A DNA stretch of 64,000 nt from Bacillota bacterium (GTDB lineage Bacteria; Bacillota_E; JAJZYS01; JAJYTV01), in assembly GCA_021845645.1 (NCBI GenBank), contig JAJZVM010000003.1, forward strand, positions 62,001 to 126,000. Reading direction: 5' to 3'. Numbering within the stretch: position 1 is the stretch's first letter; every line of letters starts with the position of its first letter. This document shows positions 39,493 to 48,507 of this stretch, one piece after another. Under the pieces are notes generated by a model. It made no database searches. It saw nothing but the letters and a program-made list of their open reading frames with translations, and was not told where the DNA came from. A program made the position numbers and the translations under genes.

Positions 39493-40127
39493 TGGGGCGA
39501 GAGCGCCCGGAGGAGAACCTGAGGGCGACGGAGCGTGCCCGGCGGCGTTACGATCGCAATGCGGTCCTCTACCACGTCGCGGACCGCCAGATCCGCAGGG
39601 AATGGCGCGAGAGAGCCCTCGCCGAGGCGCGGGGGCGGGTGCTCGAACTGGGTGTCGGGACGGGCGGCAACCTGCCCCTCTACGATCCGGGGAAGGTCTC
39701 GTCCGTGACCGGCGTCGACTTCAGTCCGGCGATGCTGGACAGGGCGCGGCATCGGAAGTGCTCCGTTCCCTGCGACCTTCACCTCATGGATGTCCAGGAG
39801 CTTTCCTTCCCCGACGCGACGTTCGACACCGTGCTCGCCACCTGCGTCTTCTGCACGGTGCCCGATCCCGTCCTGGGCCTGCGCGAGGCGAGGCGCGTCG
39901 TGCGGCGGGGCGGCCAGGTGGTGTTGCTCGAGCATGTGCGGGTCGCGGGACTGCTCGGAACGCTGCAGGATATCGTCAATCCGCTCACGCTCTGGCTGAT
40001 CGGCGATCATGTCAACCGGCGCACGCTGGACAGCGTGCGTGCATCCGGGCTTGTGCCGCGCCTGGTCGAGCCGCTGGCGGGCGACATCCTGCAGCTGATT
40101 GTGGCGACGGCGCCTGCGCAGATCTGA
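39492..40127 (+). CDS. SAM-dependent methyltransferase, phospholipid-methyltransferase-like
   Basis: 211 residues, start codon sharing a base with the dapB stop (TGATG). ARRRYDRNAVLYHVADRQI, motif I VLELGVGTGGNLPLYDPG, VTGVDFSPAMLDRARHR, TVLATCVFCTVPDPVLGLRE and VVLLEHVRVAG. The layout and LATCVFCTVPDP segment are typical of the group annotated as phosphatidylethanolamine N-methyltransferase or METTL7-like. C-terminal hydrophobic patches (LGTLQDIVNPLTLWLIG) suggest membrane association. Substrate unproven. Confidence 0.85.
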   Translation: MGRERPEENLRATERARRRYDRNAVLYHVADRQIRREWRERALAEARGRVLELGVGTGGNLPLYDPGKVSSVTGVDFSPAMLDRARHRKCSVPCDLHLMDVQELSFPDATFDTVLATCVFCTVPDPVLGLREARRVVRRGGQVVLLEHVRVAGLLGTLQDIVNPLTLWLIGDHVNRRTLDSVRASGLVPRLVEPLAGDILQLIVATAPAQI

Positions 40128-40137
40128 CGTCGCTTCG

Positions 40138-40146
40138 TGCTATAAT
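40138..40146 (+). promoter_or_regulatory. extended -10 promoter of the IscA-type gene
   Basis: TGC-TATAAT, a consensus extended -10 about 53 bp before the ATG; no strong -35 at 17-18 bp. Confidence 0.6.
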
Positions 40147-40198
40147 GCTCGCATACGTCCGCCGCCGCTTGTGCGACGGATCCAGGGGAGGCGAGAAC

Positions 40199-40552
40199 AT
40201 GGTCGAGATCACCGCAACTGCTGCGCAGAAGGTGCAGGAGTTGATGGCAGAGGAAGGCAACGGTCCCTACAGCCTGCGCCTCTTCGTCTCGGGAGGCGGG
40301 TGCGCCGGCTACAGCTACGGCATGGCCTTCGACAACGAGGAGCGCGACGGCGACACGATCGCCGAGGTGCAGGGCGTCAGGCTGCTGATCGACGAGGACT
40401 CGGCACCGCTCATCAAGGGCGCGGAGATCGACTACATCAACACGATCGAAGGGGCCGGCTTCACGATCCACAACCCGAACGCCGTGCACCAGTGCTCCTG
40501 CGGGCACTCGTTCACGACCGAAGACGGCGAGGCGTGCCACTCGCACTGCTGA
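40199..40552 (+). CDS. A-type iron-sulfur carrier protein (IscA/ErpA family)
   Basis: 117 residues behind GGGGAGGCG. The HesB/IscA signature is complete: LRLFVSGGGCAGYSYGMAFD (first Cys), LLIDEDSAPLIKGAEIDYI and the C-terminal CSCGHSF pair of cysteines. Two further Cys occur in the tail EACHSHC. The family assembles or transfers [2Fe-2S]/[4Fe-4S] clusters; IspH, SdhB and other Fe-S proteins in this window are potential clients. It has its own promoter and terminator, so it is monocistronic. Confidence 0.92.
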   Translation: MVEITATAAQKVQELMAEEGNGPYSLRLFVSGGGCAGYSYGMAFDNEERDGDTIAEVQGVRLLIDEDSAPLIKGAEIDYINTIEGAGFTIHNPNAVHQCSCGHSFTTEDGEACHSHC

Positions 40553-40568
40553 TTGCGCCAATGGAAAA

Positions 40569-40603
40569 GGCGGGGCGCCCGGCAAGCTGCCGGACGCTCC
40601 GCC
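40569..40603. terminator. bidirectional intrinsic terminator
   Basis: A 16-bp stem (one wobble, one mismatch) with an AGC loop between the IscA-type gene and the convergent cydB gene. The plus side continues TATTTG and the minus side CCTTTTCC, so both strands have a short T-run. Confidence 0.85.
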
Positions 40604-40708
40604 TATTTGCGTCTCGGGGCTGCGTCGCAGCGCCGCGGCCGGCCGACAGGACCGGCTTCGGGTGACGGGCTTCCCCGCCACCGGCGTGGCGCCTCGGCGC
40701 CGGCCGTC

Positions 40709-41731
40709 TCAGGGCGATGGCCGCGGGCCGCGCCGTCCTCCTTCCCCGACCGGCAGCCGTCCCTTGAACACGTGGAGCAGCAGCCAGAGGGACGGCAGCA
40801 GCAACACGAGCCCGAACGGCACCAACGTCAGCATCTGCCGCAAGGCGAGATCCGGCGCCGCGCTCGCCGTGACCGAAAAGCCCGGGTAGACTATGTAGGG
40901 CCACTGGGCCGCGGCCCATGACCACAGCAGCACCGCGAGCGAACTGGCGGCAAGTGTCCTGCCGAGCCGGTCGAGCCCGGACCTCAGGCTCACGTGAGAG
41001 CCGACGCCGAGCAGTGCGACGAGGAGGACGAGGCCGAGGAGGCCCGGCGAGACGAGGCGGTGAAAGAGGCGCGGTGCCTCGAGGAAGGCGAGACCAAGGT
41101 CCACGAGGGCGGCGATGCCTGCGAGTGCACCGGCCAGGAGTGCCCTCTTGCGGAAGGTTGCGCGCAGGCTGCCGGAGGCCTCGAGCGTCAGGTAGGTCGC
41201 GGCCAGGTACGCGGACGCCGCCAGCGCGAAGAGGCCGGTCCAAAGGGCGAAGGGGCTGAGCCAGGAGCGCCAGGGGACGGTGAGCGGCCCAGAGGTCGAG
41301 ACGGCGGCGAGCGCGGCACCGAGCAGCACCACGGTCAGGCTGCTGGCCGCGCCGAAGATGCTGCCCCATAGGGACTGCTGGCCCACGCCGCGACGGCCGT
41401 GCGCGCGGAAGACGAACGCCGCACCGCGCAGGATGATCCCGAGCAGGACGAGGTTGAGGGGCAGGTAGAGGCCGATCACGAGCGTGTGGAAAGCGATCGG
41501 GAAACCGGTGAAGAGCAGGATCAGCAGGAAGATCAGCCAGACGTGGTTGGCCTCCCAGACCGGGCCCATCGCCTGCGCGATCGCCCGCCGCTGCGCGGGG
41601 GCATCGGGTCCCCAGGCGAAGAGATCCCAGACGCCGCCACCGAAATCCGCGCCTCCGAACAGCAGGTAGACGGTCATGACGGCGACTGCGAGCAGCCAGG
41701 CGACGTCCGGCCAAGGCACGCCGGTCGTCAT
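40709..41731 (-). CDS. cydB: cytochrome bd ubiquinol/menaquinol oxidase subunit II
   Basis: 340 residues from ATG 41731, overlapping the cydA stop by four bases. Opening PDVAWLLAVAVMTVYLLFGG followed by ADFGGGVWDLFA is the CydB hallmark. GPVWEANHVWLIFLLILLFT and GFPIAFHTLVIGLYLPLNL are also strongly conserved. About nine hydrophobic helices. It is the structural partner of CydA and has no heme ligands of its own. The C-terminus ends in a Gly/Arg/Pro-rich tail. Confidence 0.95.
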   Translation of the reverse strand: MTTGVPWPDVAWLLAVAVMTVYLLFGGADFGGGVWDLFAWGPDAPAQRRAIAQAMGPVWEANHVWLIFLLILLFTGFPIAFHTLVIGLYLPLNLVLLGIILRGAAFVFRAHGRRGVGQQSLWGSIFGAASSLTVVLLGAALAAVSTSGPLTVPWRSWLSPFALWTGLFALAASAYLAATYLTLEASGSLRATFRKRALLAGALAGIAALVDLGLAFLEAPRLFHRLVSPGLLGLVLLVALLGVGSHVSLRSGLDRLGRTLAASSLAVLLWSWAAAQWPYIVYPGFSVTASAAPDLALRQMLTLVPFGLVLLLPSLWLLLHVFKGRLPVGEGGRRGPRPSP

Positions 41732-43038
41732 GCGGCCTCTTCGAGCGCCGGGGATGCGCGCTCGACCTGGCGGAGCAGCCAGAGCACGGTGGCGCCGAGC
41801 AGGAGGTAGAGCAGCAGGTAGCCGATGAGGTAGCCGAAGAGGCCGTGGACGGGCGTGACGGCATCCGCGGTGCGCTGCACGCCGTAGACGACCCACGGCT
41901 GGCGCCCCACCTCCGTCACCACCCAGCCGGTCTCGAGGGCGAGGAAGGCCAGAGGCCCGCCGGCGACCAAGGCCCAGAGCGTCCCGCGCCCAAGACCTCT
42001 GCCACGCGCCCGTACCGCCCACCAGTAGGCGAGGGCGATCAGCAGCATGAAGCTGCCTGCCCCGACCATCAGCTGGAATGCGATGTGCGTCACCGGGACG
42101 TTGGGCCAGTCGGGTACAGGCACCTGGTCGAGTCCGGTCACCGTCGCAGAACCCCGTCCGTAGGCGAGCCAGCTGAGCCCGCCCGGGATCTCGATGGCGT
42201 ACGGCACCGTGCGTGTCTTCGGATCGGGCAGGCCGCCGATGCGCAGCGGCGCCGCCGCCTCGGTGCGGAACTGCGATTCCATCGCCGCAAGCTTCGTCGG
42301 CTGGTAGGCCGCGACGGCCTTGCCGCTCATGTCGCCCGTCAGCGGCATGAGGATGGCGGCGGCGGTGGCCAGCACCATGGCCATCCTGAGTCCGGCCCTG
42401 TGCCTATCGTCGCGCCTGCCGCGGAGCATGCCGGCGGCGTAGACCGTGGCCAGCGTGAAGCCGGTGGCGGCGTAGCAGGCGATCGTGGCGTGCAAGGCCA
42501 TCACCAGCCAGTGCGGATTCAGAAAGAGCATGGCGAAGGGCGCCGCCTTGAAAGGCGCATGTAGCAGCGCAGTGGCCCCCACAGGGTGCTGCATCCACGC
42601 GTCGACCGAGACGACGAGTGCCGCCGAGGCGGTGCCAGCGACGACGATCGGGATGCCTGTCAGCCAGTGCCCGAAGGGAGACAGCCGGTCCCAGCCGTAG
42701 AGGTAGAGGCCGATGAAGATGGCCTCGAGGAAGAATGCAAACGCTTCCGTGGCGAAACCGGCGCCGATGGTGCTGCCGGCAAAGCGCATGAAGTTCGGCC
42801 AGAGCAGGCCGAGTTCGAACGCGAGCGCCGTGCCGCTGACGGCACCGACGGCGAAGAGCATGGCGTTCGCCCTGCCCCAGGTCTTGGCGAGCGCGAGGTA
42901 ATGGGAGGGACCGCCGCGCAGCGAGATGCCCTCGGCCACCAGCATGAGCAGCGGGAAGCCGACGCCGAAGGCGGCGAAGAGCATGTGGAACCCCAGCGTG
43001 AAACTCATCTGGACGCGGGCAGCCAGGAGATTGTCCAA
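41728..43038 (-). CDS. cydA: cytochrome bd oxidase subunit I
   Basis: 436 residues from a TTG at 43038, ten bases after AAGGAGG. Conserved features: RVQMSFTLGFHMLFAAFGVG with the heme-ligand His18, WGRANAMLFAVGAVSGTALA, FELGLLWPNFM, FFLEAIFIGLYLYGWDRLSP, the quinol-loop YQPTKLAAMES (Q-loop Lys/Glu), and heme b558 Met region PHWLVMALHATIA. The length indicates the short Q-loop (CioA-like) type. It oxidises menaquinol and reduces O2 with high affinity; likely important under low oxygen. Confidence 0.95.
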   Translation of the reverse strand: MDNLLAARVQMSFTLGFHMLFAAFGVGFPLLMLVAEGISLRGGPSHYLALAKTWGRANAMLFAVGAVSGTALAFELGLLWPNFMRFAGSTIGAGFATEAFAFFLEAIFIGLYLYGWDRLSPFGHWLTGIPIVVAGTASAALVVSVDAWMQHPVGATALLHAPFKAAPFAMLFLNPHWLVMALHATIACYAATGFTLATVYAAGMLRGRRDDRHRAGLRMAMVLATAAAILMPLTGDMSGKAVAAYQPTKLAAMESQFRTEAAAPLRIGGLPDPKTRTVPYAIEIPGGLSWLAYGRGSATVTGLDQVPVPDWPNVPVTHIAFQLMVGAGSFMLLIALAYWWAVRARGRGLGRGTLWALVAGGPLAFLALETGWVVTEVGRQPWVVYGVQRTADAVTPVHGLFGYLIGYLLLYLLLGATVLWLLRQVERASPALEEAA

Positions 43039-43125
43039 CCGGGCGACGCCTCCTTGGGAGGTGGCTCGCCGGTCAGTATGCGCAATCCTGACTGAGGGCC
43101 TGCTGGCGGAAAGTGGCTTCCCGAC

Positions 43126-43512
43126 TCAGCCGGCGACGGACGAATCCGTCCCGTGCGGGTGGATCGCGGCGAACAGCGCAGCGCCCGCGAGTGCGCCAAG
43201 GCCGACGACGACGCCGCAGAGCAGGCTGGCGAGGAGCGGCAGTGCGAGGCCGAAGCCGCCGCCGATGCCTACGATTGCTCCCAGCAGCCTGGCGAGCGGT
43301 ACGAGCGGCGCAGTCAGGGCCGTCGCCAGGAACCAGAGCAGCCAGGCTGCGACGCCGCCGAGGGCCGGATAGAGAAAGCCGCCGCGCCTCGGGGCGAAGC
43401 GCCCCGCGAGGACGCCCGCGATCAGGGGTCCCAAGGCGCCTAGCCAGAGCGTCAGAAGCCAGGTCAGGAGGAGCGCGGACACGAAGGCGGCAAGGCGTGA
43501 CGCCTGCGGCAT
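43126..43512 (-). CDS. four-helix membrane protein of unknown function
   Basis: 128 residues from ATG 43512, behind GGGAGG. Hydrophobic throughout: segments near 8-24, 26-40, 48-72 and 80-118, the last (GAIVGIGGGFGLALPLLASL, LCGVVVGLGALAGAALFAAI) Gly/Ala-rich with small-residue spacing. Glycine-rich helices and a cationic turn (GRFAPRRGG) resemble DUF5518/TIGR04086-like small membrane proteins, but the match is not specific. It lies 15 bp after the acylase gene and 87 bp before cydA on the same strand. Confidence 0.7.
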   Translation of the reverse strand: MPQASRLAAFVSALLLTWLLTLWLGALGPLIAGVLAGRFAPRRGGFLYPALGGVAAWLLWFLATALTAPLVPLARLLGAIVGIGGGFGLALPLLASLLCGVVVGLGALAGAALFAAIHPHGTDSSVAG

Positions 43513-43527
43513 GCAAATGCCTCCCTG

Positions 43528-46017
43528 TCAGGGTGTGTAGACGGAGCGCGTGGCGGCGGCCGGGGAGGTCGCCCAGGCGAACGGCAGGTAGCGATAGCTG
43601 AGCCAGTAGGGCAGGAAGTCGGCGTATGCGGGCGAGACGGGGTTCTCGGACTGCCCGCCAGGGTAGATGGCCTGCGATGCGGAGAGGTTCCCGAGGTCGA
43701 CGACCATGCGCCAGGAGGGACCCGACGTGGCCACGAGGCCGGGCTCGGCCGCGTCAGGCGTGTTCGGGTCTCCGCCGGACGCGTAGGGCCCGCGTGCCAA
43801 CGCCGAGAGCCCGGAGAGTGATGCGAAGAGACGCTTGTGCATGCGCCCCCACCGCCACGTTGCCGGGTCAGGACCGAGATGCTGCGAGAGGGTGTGCAGT
43901 GCGTCCGCAAGGGCGCTCCGCATCAGCGCGTCGGTCGTGCGCAGCTTGTGCGTCACGGGATCCACGAGCCAGGGCGCTGGTGCCCCGTCCAAGGTGGAGA
44001 CCTGCAGGTCTTCGACGAGCGGCGTGAGAGCGTCCGAGATGGCCAGATCGGGATCCTTGTTGACAGGCACCTTCGCGTGGCGCCACCACGGCCCGAACGT
44101 ATCCTGCATATAGGCCTGCCAGAACGCGTAGTAGATCGTCGCCTGAATGGAACTCTGGCCCATGGTGCCGTTCCAGGAGCCGAGATCGGCCACCGCCTGG
44201 CCCACACTGCCGGAGAGGCCGAGCTCCCTGCCGGCCCTGGCGATCAGAGGCGCCATCTGCAGCGCCAGGGCATCCTGGTTGTCGGACTGGAGCTCTTCCA
44301 TCTTGGCCACCGTGAACGGGCGGTTCTTGGGATCCGCAAGGAAGTTGTAGATGGTGTCGGCGCGGTATCCGTTCGAGAACCAGTTCCAGGCGGTGCCGAT
44401 GTAGTAGGGGTAGTTCGCCGCCACCGGGCGCTGGTTTGCCGACCAGAGAAAGTGCGACGGCGGATCGTAGGCCTGCGGCACCGCGTGTTCCGGAATGCGG
44501 CCGATCCACTCCGCGCCGCCGCTGCCGTTCATCGGCAGCCAGGGCTCTACGCCCTTCGGAAAAACCGGGTAGAACCCCGGCGCGATGATGCCGATGTTGC
44601 CCGCCTTGTCCGCGAAGATGAAGTTGTGCGGCGGGTTGTTCCAAGGCAGGAGGGCCTTCTTGAACTGCTGCCAGTCCTGCGCGCGGTCGACGGCGAGGAG
44701 CGCCGTCACGTCCTGGGATGCCATCTGGCCGGTCCAGTCCATCGCGACCGTCTGGCCGTCCGCCGTCAGGATCGGGCCGTTGTTCGTCCAGGGCACGCTG
44801 TAGTGCACAGGCTGCCCGCCCTGGACCTGCAAGACGTAGCGGTGCCAGGTCAGGGGGTGCCAATGGCCCTGAAAGAAGTACGCCGTGGGACGGCGTCCGT
44901 TCACGCGTTCGACATAGAAGAAGGTGCTCTGGCTTTCCGTGTCGGTGAGGCTCCACGCGATCTGCCGGTTGTGCCCGATCAGGATGCCGGGCGTACCAGG
45001 GATGCTCACGCCCGCGACGTCGAAGTGCGGGTCTTCAAGCTGAAGCTCGTACCAGATCGACGGCAGGGTCAGGTCGAGGTGGGGGTCGCCTGCGAGCAGC
45101 GGCTTGCCGGAGGCCGTCAGCTGTCCGCCCACGACCCAGTTGTTGCTCATCTCGATGCCCTGGAAGGCGCCGGCGAACAGGGAGGCGGTGCTCCGGGCCC
45201 TGCCTGCGAGGGCCGCCGCGGCATCTGCGAGCTTCCCTCCCACCGCCACGGGCGGCGTCGGCGCGAGCGCCGGCTTGGCGTAGGGACCGGGATCGTACGG
45301 GTGCTGCGGGTTCGGCGGCATGAGCGGCGAAAGGGCGTTCGCCAGCTGTGGCCCGAAGCGCTGCACCAGCACCGCCATGTCGAGAGCGGTCAGGTTGAGC
45401 GACAGGTTTTCCTGCATGTCCTCCTGGACCACGAGACTGTCGAGCGGCGTCCACGGCGCCGGGCGGTAGCCGAGCAGGTCGAAGAGGAGCGGCAGGCTGT
45501 GGGCCTGTTCATCCTGCGCAATGCGCAGGTTGATGCCGTCGCTGTACGCCTGGAGGTCCGCAAGCGCGGCGCGCCCGGCACGGTCTTGGCGCATGGCGCG
45601 GAGGGTGCGCTGCGCCCCGACGAGGAGGCCGTAGCTCAGGAACTGCTCGTCGTTCCTGAGCGCCGGCTTGCCCAGAATCGCCGCGAGCGTGCCTTCTCCC
45701 TCGCGGCGCATCGCATCCATCTGGAAGAGACGGTTCGAGGCTTCAAGGTAGCCCTGCATGAAGAATAGATCGTGGTCATCTTTCGCGAAGACATGCGGCA
45801 CCTGACCTGTCGACCAGGTGACGGTGACAGGTCTCGTGAGGCCCGAAAGCTGCATGGTGCCGCCTTCGGTCGCAGCCGCCTGACCGGCGGCCGACCAGAC
45901 GCCCTGGCCGGGATTGAGAAGTGGCATGAGCGCAGGCAGCGGGCCGAGGGGGATCGAGAGGACGACGGTGACTAGGGCGGCCGATGCGAGCAGCAGCAGG
46001 GCACGCAGCAGGCGCAA
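43528..46017 (-). CDS. penicillin-amidase (S45) family acylase, membrane-anchored
   Basis: 829 residues from TTG 46017, six bases after GAGGAGGGA. An N-terminal hydrophobic anchor (LLRALLLLASAALVTVVL) is followed by the alpha chain (QVPHVFAKDDHDLFFMQGYL, EASNRLFQMDAMRREGEGTL). The Ntn-hydrolase beta chain begins at Ser291 in GIEMSNNWVVGG, with autocatalytic cleavage expected before that Ser. GKPLLAGDPHLDLTLPSIWY and PGILIGHNRQIAWSLTDTES are further family blocks. Such enzymes hydrolyse penicillin G, acyl-homoserine lactones or other amides; a quorum-quenching or peptidoglycan-related substrate is possible but cannot be chosen from sequence. Confidence 0.92.
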   Translation of the reverse strand: MRLLRALLLLASAALVTVVLSIPLGPLPALMPLLNPGQGVWSAAGQAAATEGGTMQLSGLTRPVTVTWSTGQVPHVFAKDDHDLFFMQGYLEASNRLFQMDAMRREGEGTLAAILGKPALRNDEQFLSYGLLVGAQRTLRAMRQDRAGRAALADLQAYSDGINLRIAQDEQAHSLPLLFDLLGYRPAPWTPLDSLVVQEDMQENLSLNLTALDMAVLVQRFGPQLANALSPLMPPNPQHPYDPGPYAKPALAPTPPVAVGGKLADAAAALAGRARSTASLFAGAFQGIEMSNNWVVGGQLTASGKPLLAGDPHLDLTLPSIWYELQLEDPHFDVAGVSIPGTPGILIGHNRQIAWSLTDTESQSTFFYVERVNGRRPTAYFFQGHWHPLTWHRYVLQVQGGQPVHYSVPWTNNGPILTADGQTVAMDWTGQMASQDVTALLAVDRAQDWQQFKKALLPWNNPPHNFIFADKAGNIGIIAPGFYPVFPKGVEPWLPMNGSGGAEWIGRIPEHAVPQAYDPPSHFLWSANQRPVAANYPYYIGTAWNWFSNGYRADTIYNFLADPKNRPFTVAKMEELQSDNQDALALQMAPLIARAGRELGLSGSVGQAVADLGSWNGTMGQSSIQATIYYAFWQAYMQDTFGPWWRHAKVPVNKDPDLAISDALTPLVEDLQVSTLDGAPAPWLVDPVTHKLRTTDALMRSALADALHTLSQHLGPDPATWRWGRMHKRLFASLSGLSALARGPYASGGDPNTPDAAEPGLVATSGPSWRMVVDLGNLSASQAIYPGGQSENPVSPAYADFLPYWLSYRYLPFAWATSPAAATRSVYTP

Positions 46018-46147
46018 CGCTGTCCCTCCTCAATATGGCTGAGCAGGTTCGTGGCGACAGCCCCAAGTACCTCCATGCAACGATGTGCAGGCTCCCAAGT
46101 GCAGGGCGGCGAAAGCGTCGGCGAGGACAGAGACGGGGGGGAGCGCC

Positions 46148-46933
46148 ATGACCGCAGCAGAACTGGGCGAGGAGATCGAGCGCTACGTGCGGCCCGAGAC
46201 GTTTCCGCTCGCGCTGCGCGTGCTGCAGGCCGGCGAGGAGCCGCCGGAGCGCACGCGCCGTCCCAAGGCCGATCTCGGCGTACAGGTAAGCATCTGCCAG
46301 GGCGTCTCGATGGCGAGGCGCTATGGCTGGACCATCGCGATGTCGGGCGAGGACCTTTCCTGCCCGATCGCGTCCGTGGCGTTCGCGTTCCGCAAGGCTC
46401 CCGCGTTCTACGCGGAAGGGCGGCTGGCGGAGGGCATGTACGCCAAGGATCGGGAAGGCGCCCTGCGCACCGAGGCGAGCGTGCCGCGGGCTGATTCGCC
46501 AGGCACGGTGCTCGTGGGTCCCTTGCGCTCAGCGCGCTTCGAGCCGGAGGTGGTCGCCGTCTACGGCAACTCCGCACAGGTGATGCGCATGGTGGCCGCT
46601 GCGCTCTTCGAGACGGGCGGCAGCATCACGTCGGAGTTCAGCGCCAGGGCGGATTGCGCCGAGATCGTCAACCGCACGCGCCAGACGGGCAAGCCGCAGG
46701 TGATCCTGCCCTGCTACGGCGACCGCGTCTTCGGCCAGACGCAGGACCACGAGATGGCCTTCACCCTGCCCTGGGCCGACGCCGAGAGCTTTGCGCGGGG
46801 ACTCACGGGCACGCACCAGGGTGGCGTGCGCTACCCCATCCCGCACTACCTGCGCTACACGGCGGATTACCCTGCGACGTACGAGACGGTCAAGGCCATC
46901 TGGCGCGAGGAGGACGAGGGGGGCGCAGGCTGA
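46148..46933 (+). CDS. DUF169 family protein
   Basis: 261 residues from ATG 46148 after GGGGGGAG. The DUF169 pattern is present: RPETFPLALRVLQAGEEPPE at the start, SICQGVSMARRYGWTIAMSG with its Cys, DLSCPIASVAFAF with a second Cys, VYGNSAQVMRMVAAALFE, and ILPCYGDRVFGQTQDHEMAF. The conserved cysteines (residues ~48, 76 and 130-200) suggest a metal or redox site, but the family has no firm function. It is divergent from the acylase gene and stands alone. Confidence 0.85.
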   Translation: MTAAELGEEIERYVRPETFPLALRVLQAGEEPPERTRRPKADLGVQVSICQGVSMARRYGWTIAMSGEDLSCPIASVAFAFRKAPAFYAEGRLAEGMYAKDREGALRTEASVPRADSPGTVLVGPLRSARFEPEVVAVYGNSAQVMRMVAAALFETGGSITSEFSARADCAEIVNRTRQTGKPQVILPCYGDRVFGQTQDHEMAFTLPWADAESFARGLTGTHQGGVRYPIPHYLRYTADYPATYETVKAIWREEDEGGAG

Positions 46934-47037
46934 ACGTCAGGCCGTCCCCACACCACGGCAAAGCCGTAGGCGAGACGGCGGCGTGTTCAAAGGAACGCAA
47001 CTGCGGAAAGGCCTGGCGAGTCGCTTGAAGGATTTCT

Positions 47038-47403
47038 TCAAACGCCTCGACCAGGCCGCTGCTCATGACCGGTACCCATCTCGGGAAGGCCGAAGGTGTT
47101 CTTGCCGGTCTTGACGAACCGACCGCGAGTCACGTGCTTCAGCAGCGCGGACACCAGGGACTCGCGATTGATCGTAACGCTGTACGTGCTCTCGATCTGC
47201 TCCAAGAGCTCGTGCGCGTGCAGCGGGCGTCCAGCGCTACGGAGTACATTCTCTGCCATCTCGACATGAGACGGACTCTGACGCCGCTTGGGCACATGTG
47301 GCTCCCCTGCCGTCTCGCGAAGCTCCTCAAGTGCCTTGAGTTGCGCCTTGAGCAGTGTCTCCATCACGTCAATCGTACTGGGTGGACGTGACGAGCGTGG
47401 CAT
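47038..47403 (-). CDS. small HARE-HTH-like DNA-binding protein
   Basis: 121 residues from ATG 47403 (GAGAGGG upstream). Residues ~12-35 form a probable coiled helix (VMETLLKAQLKALEELRE). Residues ~47-110 look like a HARE-HTH/winged-helix domain: SHVEMAENVLRSAGRPLHAH, then ELLEQIESTYSVTINRESLV and a closing GRFVKTGKNTFGL. HARE-HTH domains occur in RNA polymerase delta subunit, in restriction enzymes and in chromatin proteins. The gene is visibly less GC-rich at third positions than its neighbours, suggesting acquisition by transfer. Isolated, with a palindrome (47424-47435) just upstream. Confidence 0.7.
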   Translation of the reverse strand: MPRSSRPPSTIDVMETLLKAQLKALEELRETAGEPHVPKRRQSPSHVEMAENVLRSAGRPLHAHELLEQIESTYSVTINRESLVSALLKHVTRGRFVKTGKNTFGLPEMGTGHEQRPGRGV

Positions 47404-47423
47404 CAAACCACCCTCTCTCCTAG

Positions 47424-47435
47424 GGTAAACTTACC
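47424..47435. promoter_or_regulatory. 12-bp palindrome upstream of the HARE-HTH gene
   Basis: GGTAA-AC-TTACC, a dyad 21 bp before the start codon in an A/T-rich stretch; a candidate operator, possibly for autoregulation. Confidence 0.4.
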
Positions 47436-47482
47436 ACACCTACGTCACGTCTTCAAGCGTCTATAGTCAAAATGGCCAAACA

Positions 47483-47513
47483 CGAGGGGGCCGCCCTTGC
47501 GGCGGCCCCCTCG
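47483..47513 (-). terminator. intrinsic terminator of the slipin gene
   Basis: Perfect 13-bp stem CGAGGGGGCCGCC/GGCGGCCCCCTCG with a five-base loop, about 29 bp after the slipin stop on the minus strand and followed there by TGTTTGGCCATTTTG. Confidence 0.85.
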
Positions 47514-47541
47514 TTGATCCGCCACCTGGGTTGGCGGCGGC

Positions 47542-48417
47542 CTACGTCCCGCTCTTGTTCACTTCGGCGAGACCGGCGAGCGTGCCCGCGAGACTTGCCA
47601 GGTTGTTCGGCAGCAGGATCTTGGTCGCCTGGCCGGTCGCGACCCTCTCCAAGGCCTCGAGGCTACGCACGGTGAGGACCGCCTGCAACGACTCGGGCGC
47701 CGTGCCCTGTGCCAGGTAGGCGCCGTACACCTTGGCGATGGCCTTGGCGTCGGCGTCGGCCACCGTGAGGGTGGCCTGGGCGCGTCCCTCGGCTTCCGTG
47801 ATCGCCGCCTGACGCTGGCCCTCGGCAGCGAGGATGGCTGCCTGCTTCTGGCCTTCAGCCGTGTTGATCGCCGCGTGCCGCTGCGCGTCGGCGATCTTCT
47901 GCTGCTCCATCGACTGCTTCATCTCAGGCGGCAGCTGGAAGTCTCGGATGGCGACCTGCTCGACGCGGAAGCCCCAGCCGGCCGTCTTCTCGTCGAGTTC
48001 CTTGCGCAGTTCGGCGTCGATCCTGTCGCGGGCGGCCATCGCCTCGGAGAGGTGCATCTCCGCGATGACGCGTCGGATGGTCGAGAACATGATGGCCTGC
48101 ACCGTCTCGACGGGGTTCTGGATCTCGAACAGGAAGTCGCGAGGGTTGACGACACGGAAGACGAAGTAGGCGTCGATCACCGGGGAGACGTTGTCCGCGG
48201 TCAGCACTGGAGAGGCCGGCATTTGGATCGTTTGCGAGCGTGTCGACACGCGACGCAGCGTTTCGAGGAACGGGATGATGACCGCGATGCCAGGCTGGGC
48301 GGCACGGCTGAAGCGTCCAAAGCGGATGACGACGCCCATGGTGCCCTGCTGCACGAAGCGGATGCCTAGGAGCAGCAATACCACGACAATTAGGATGACC
48401 CACAAGGTTGCGCTCAA
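47542..48417 (-). CDS. slipin/stomatin-like SPFH-domain protein
   Basis: 291 residues from TTG 48417, eight bases after AGAGGAG (GTG 48426 would touch the ribosome binding site). One N-terminal membrane anchor (LWVILIVVVLLLLGIRFV), then the SPFH/Band-7 domain: QQGTMGVVIRFGRFSRAAQ, PGIAVIIPFLETLRRVSTRS, VLTADNVSPVIDAYFVFRV and DELRKELDEK-type DAELRKELDEKTAGWG. An Ala/Glu/Gln-rich coiled coil (EGQKQAAILAAEGQRQAAI) gives oligomerisation. Slipins scaffold membrane microdomains and modulate transport or proteolysis. The NfeD partner commonly encoded beside slipins is not present here. Confidence 0.9.
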   Translation of the reverse strand: MSATLWVILIVVVLLLLGIRFVQQGTMGVVIRFGRFSRAAQPGIAVIIPFLETLRRVSTRSQTIQMPASPVLTADNVSPVIDAYFVFRVVNPRDFLFEIQNPVETVQAIMFSTIRRVIAEMHLSEAMAARDRIDAELRKELDEKTAGWGFRVEQVAIRDFQLPPEMKQSMEQQKIADAQRHAAINTAEGQKQAAILAAEGQRQAAITEAEGRAQATLTVADADAKAIAKVYGAYLAQGTAPESLQAVLTVRSLEALERVATGQATKILLPNNLASLAGTLAGLAEVNKSGT

Positions 48418-48507
48418 GAGCGCCACTCCTCTCGGAACCTCCGGGCAACGCCCTCGACAGCGCTCACCCGACTGAAGAAATTCGACAGGACAGCCTCAGA
48501 TATCCTG

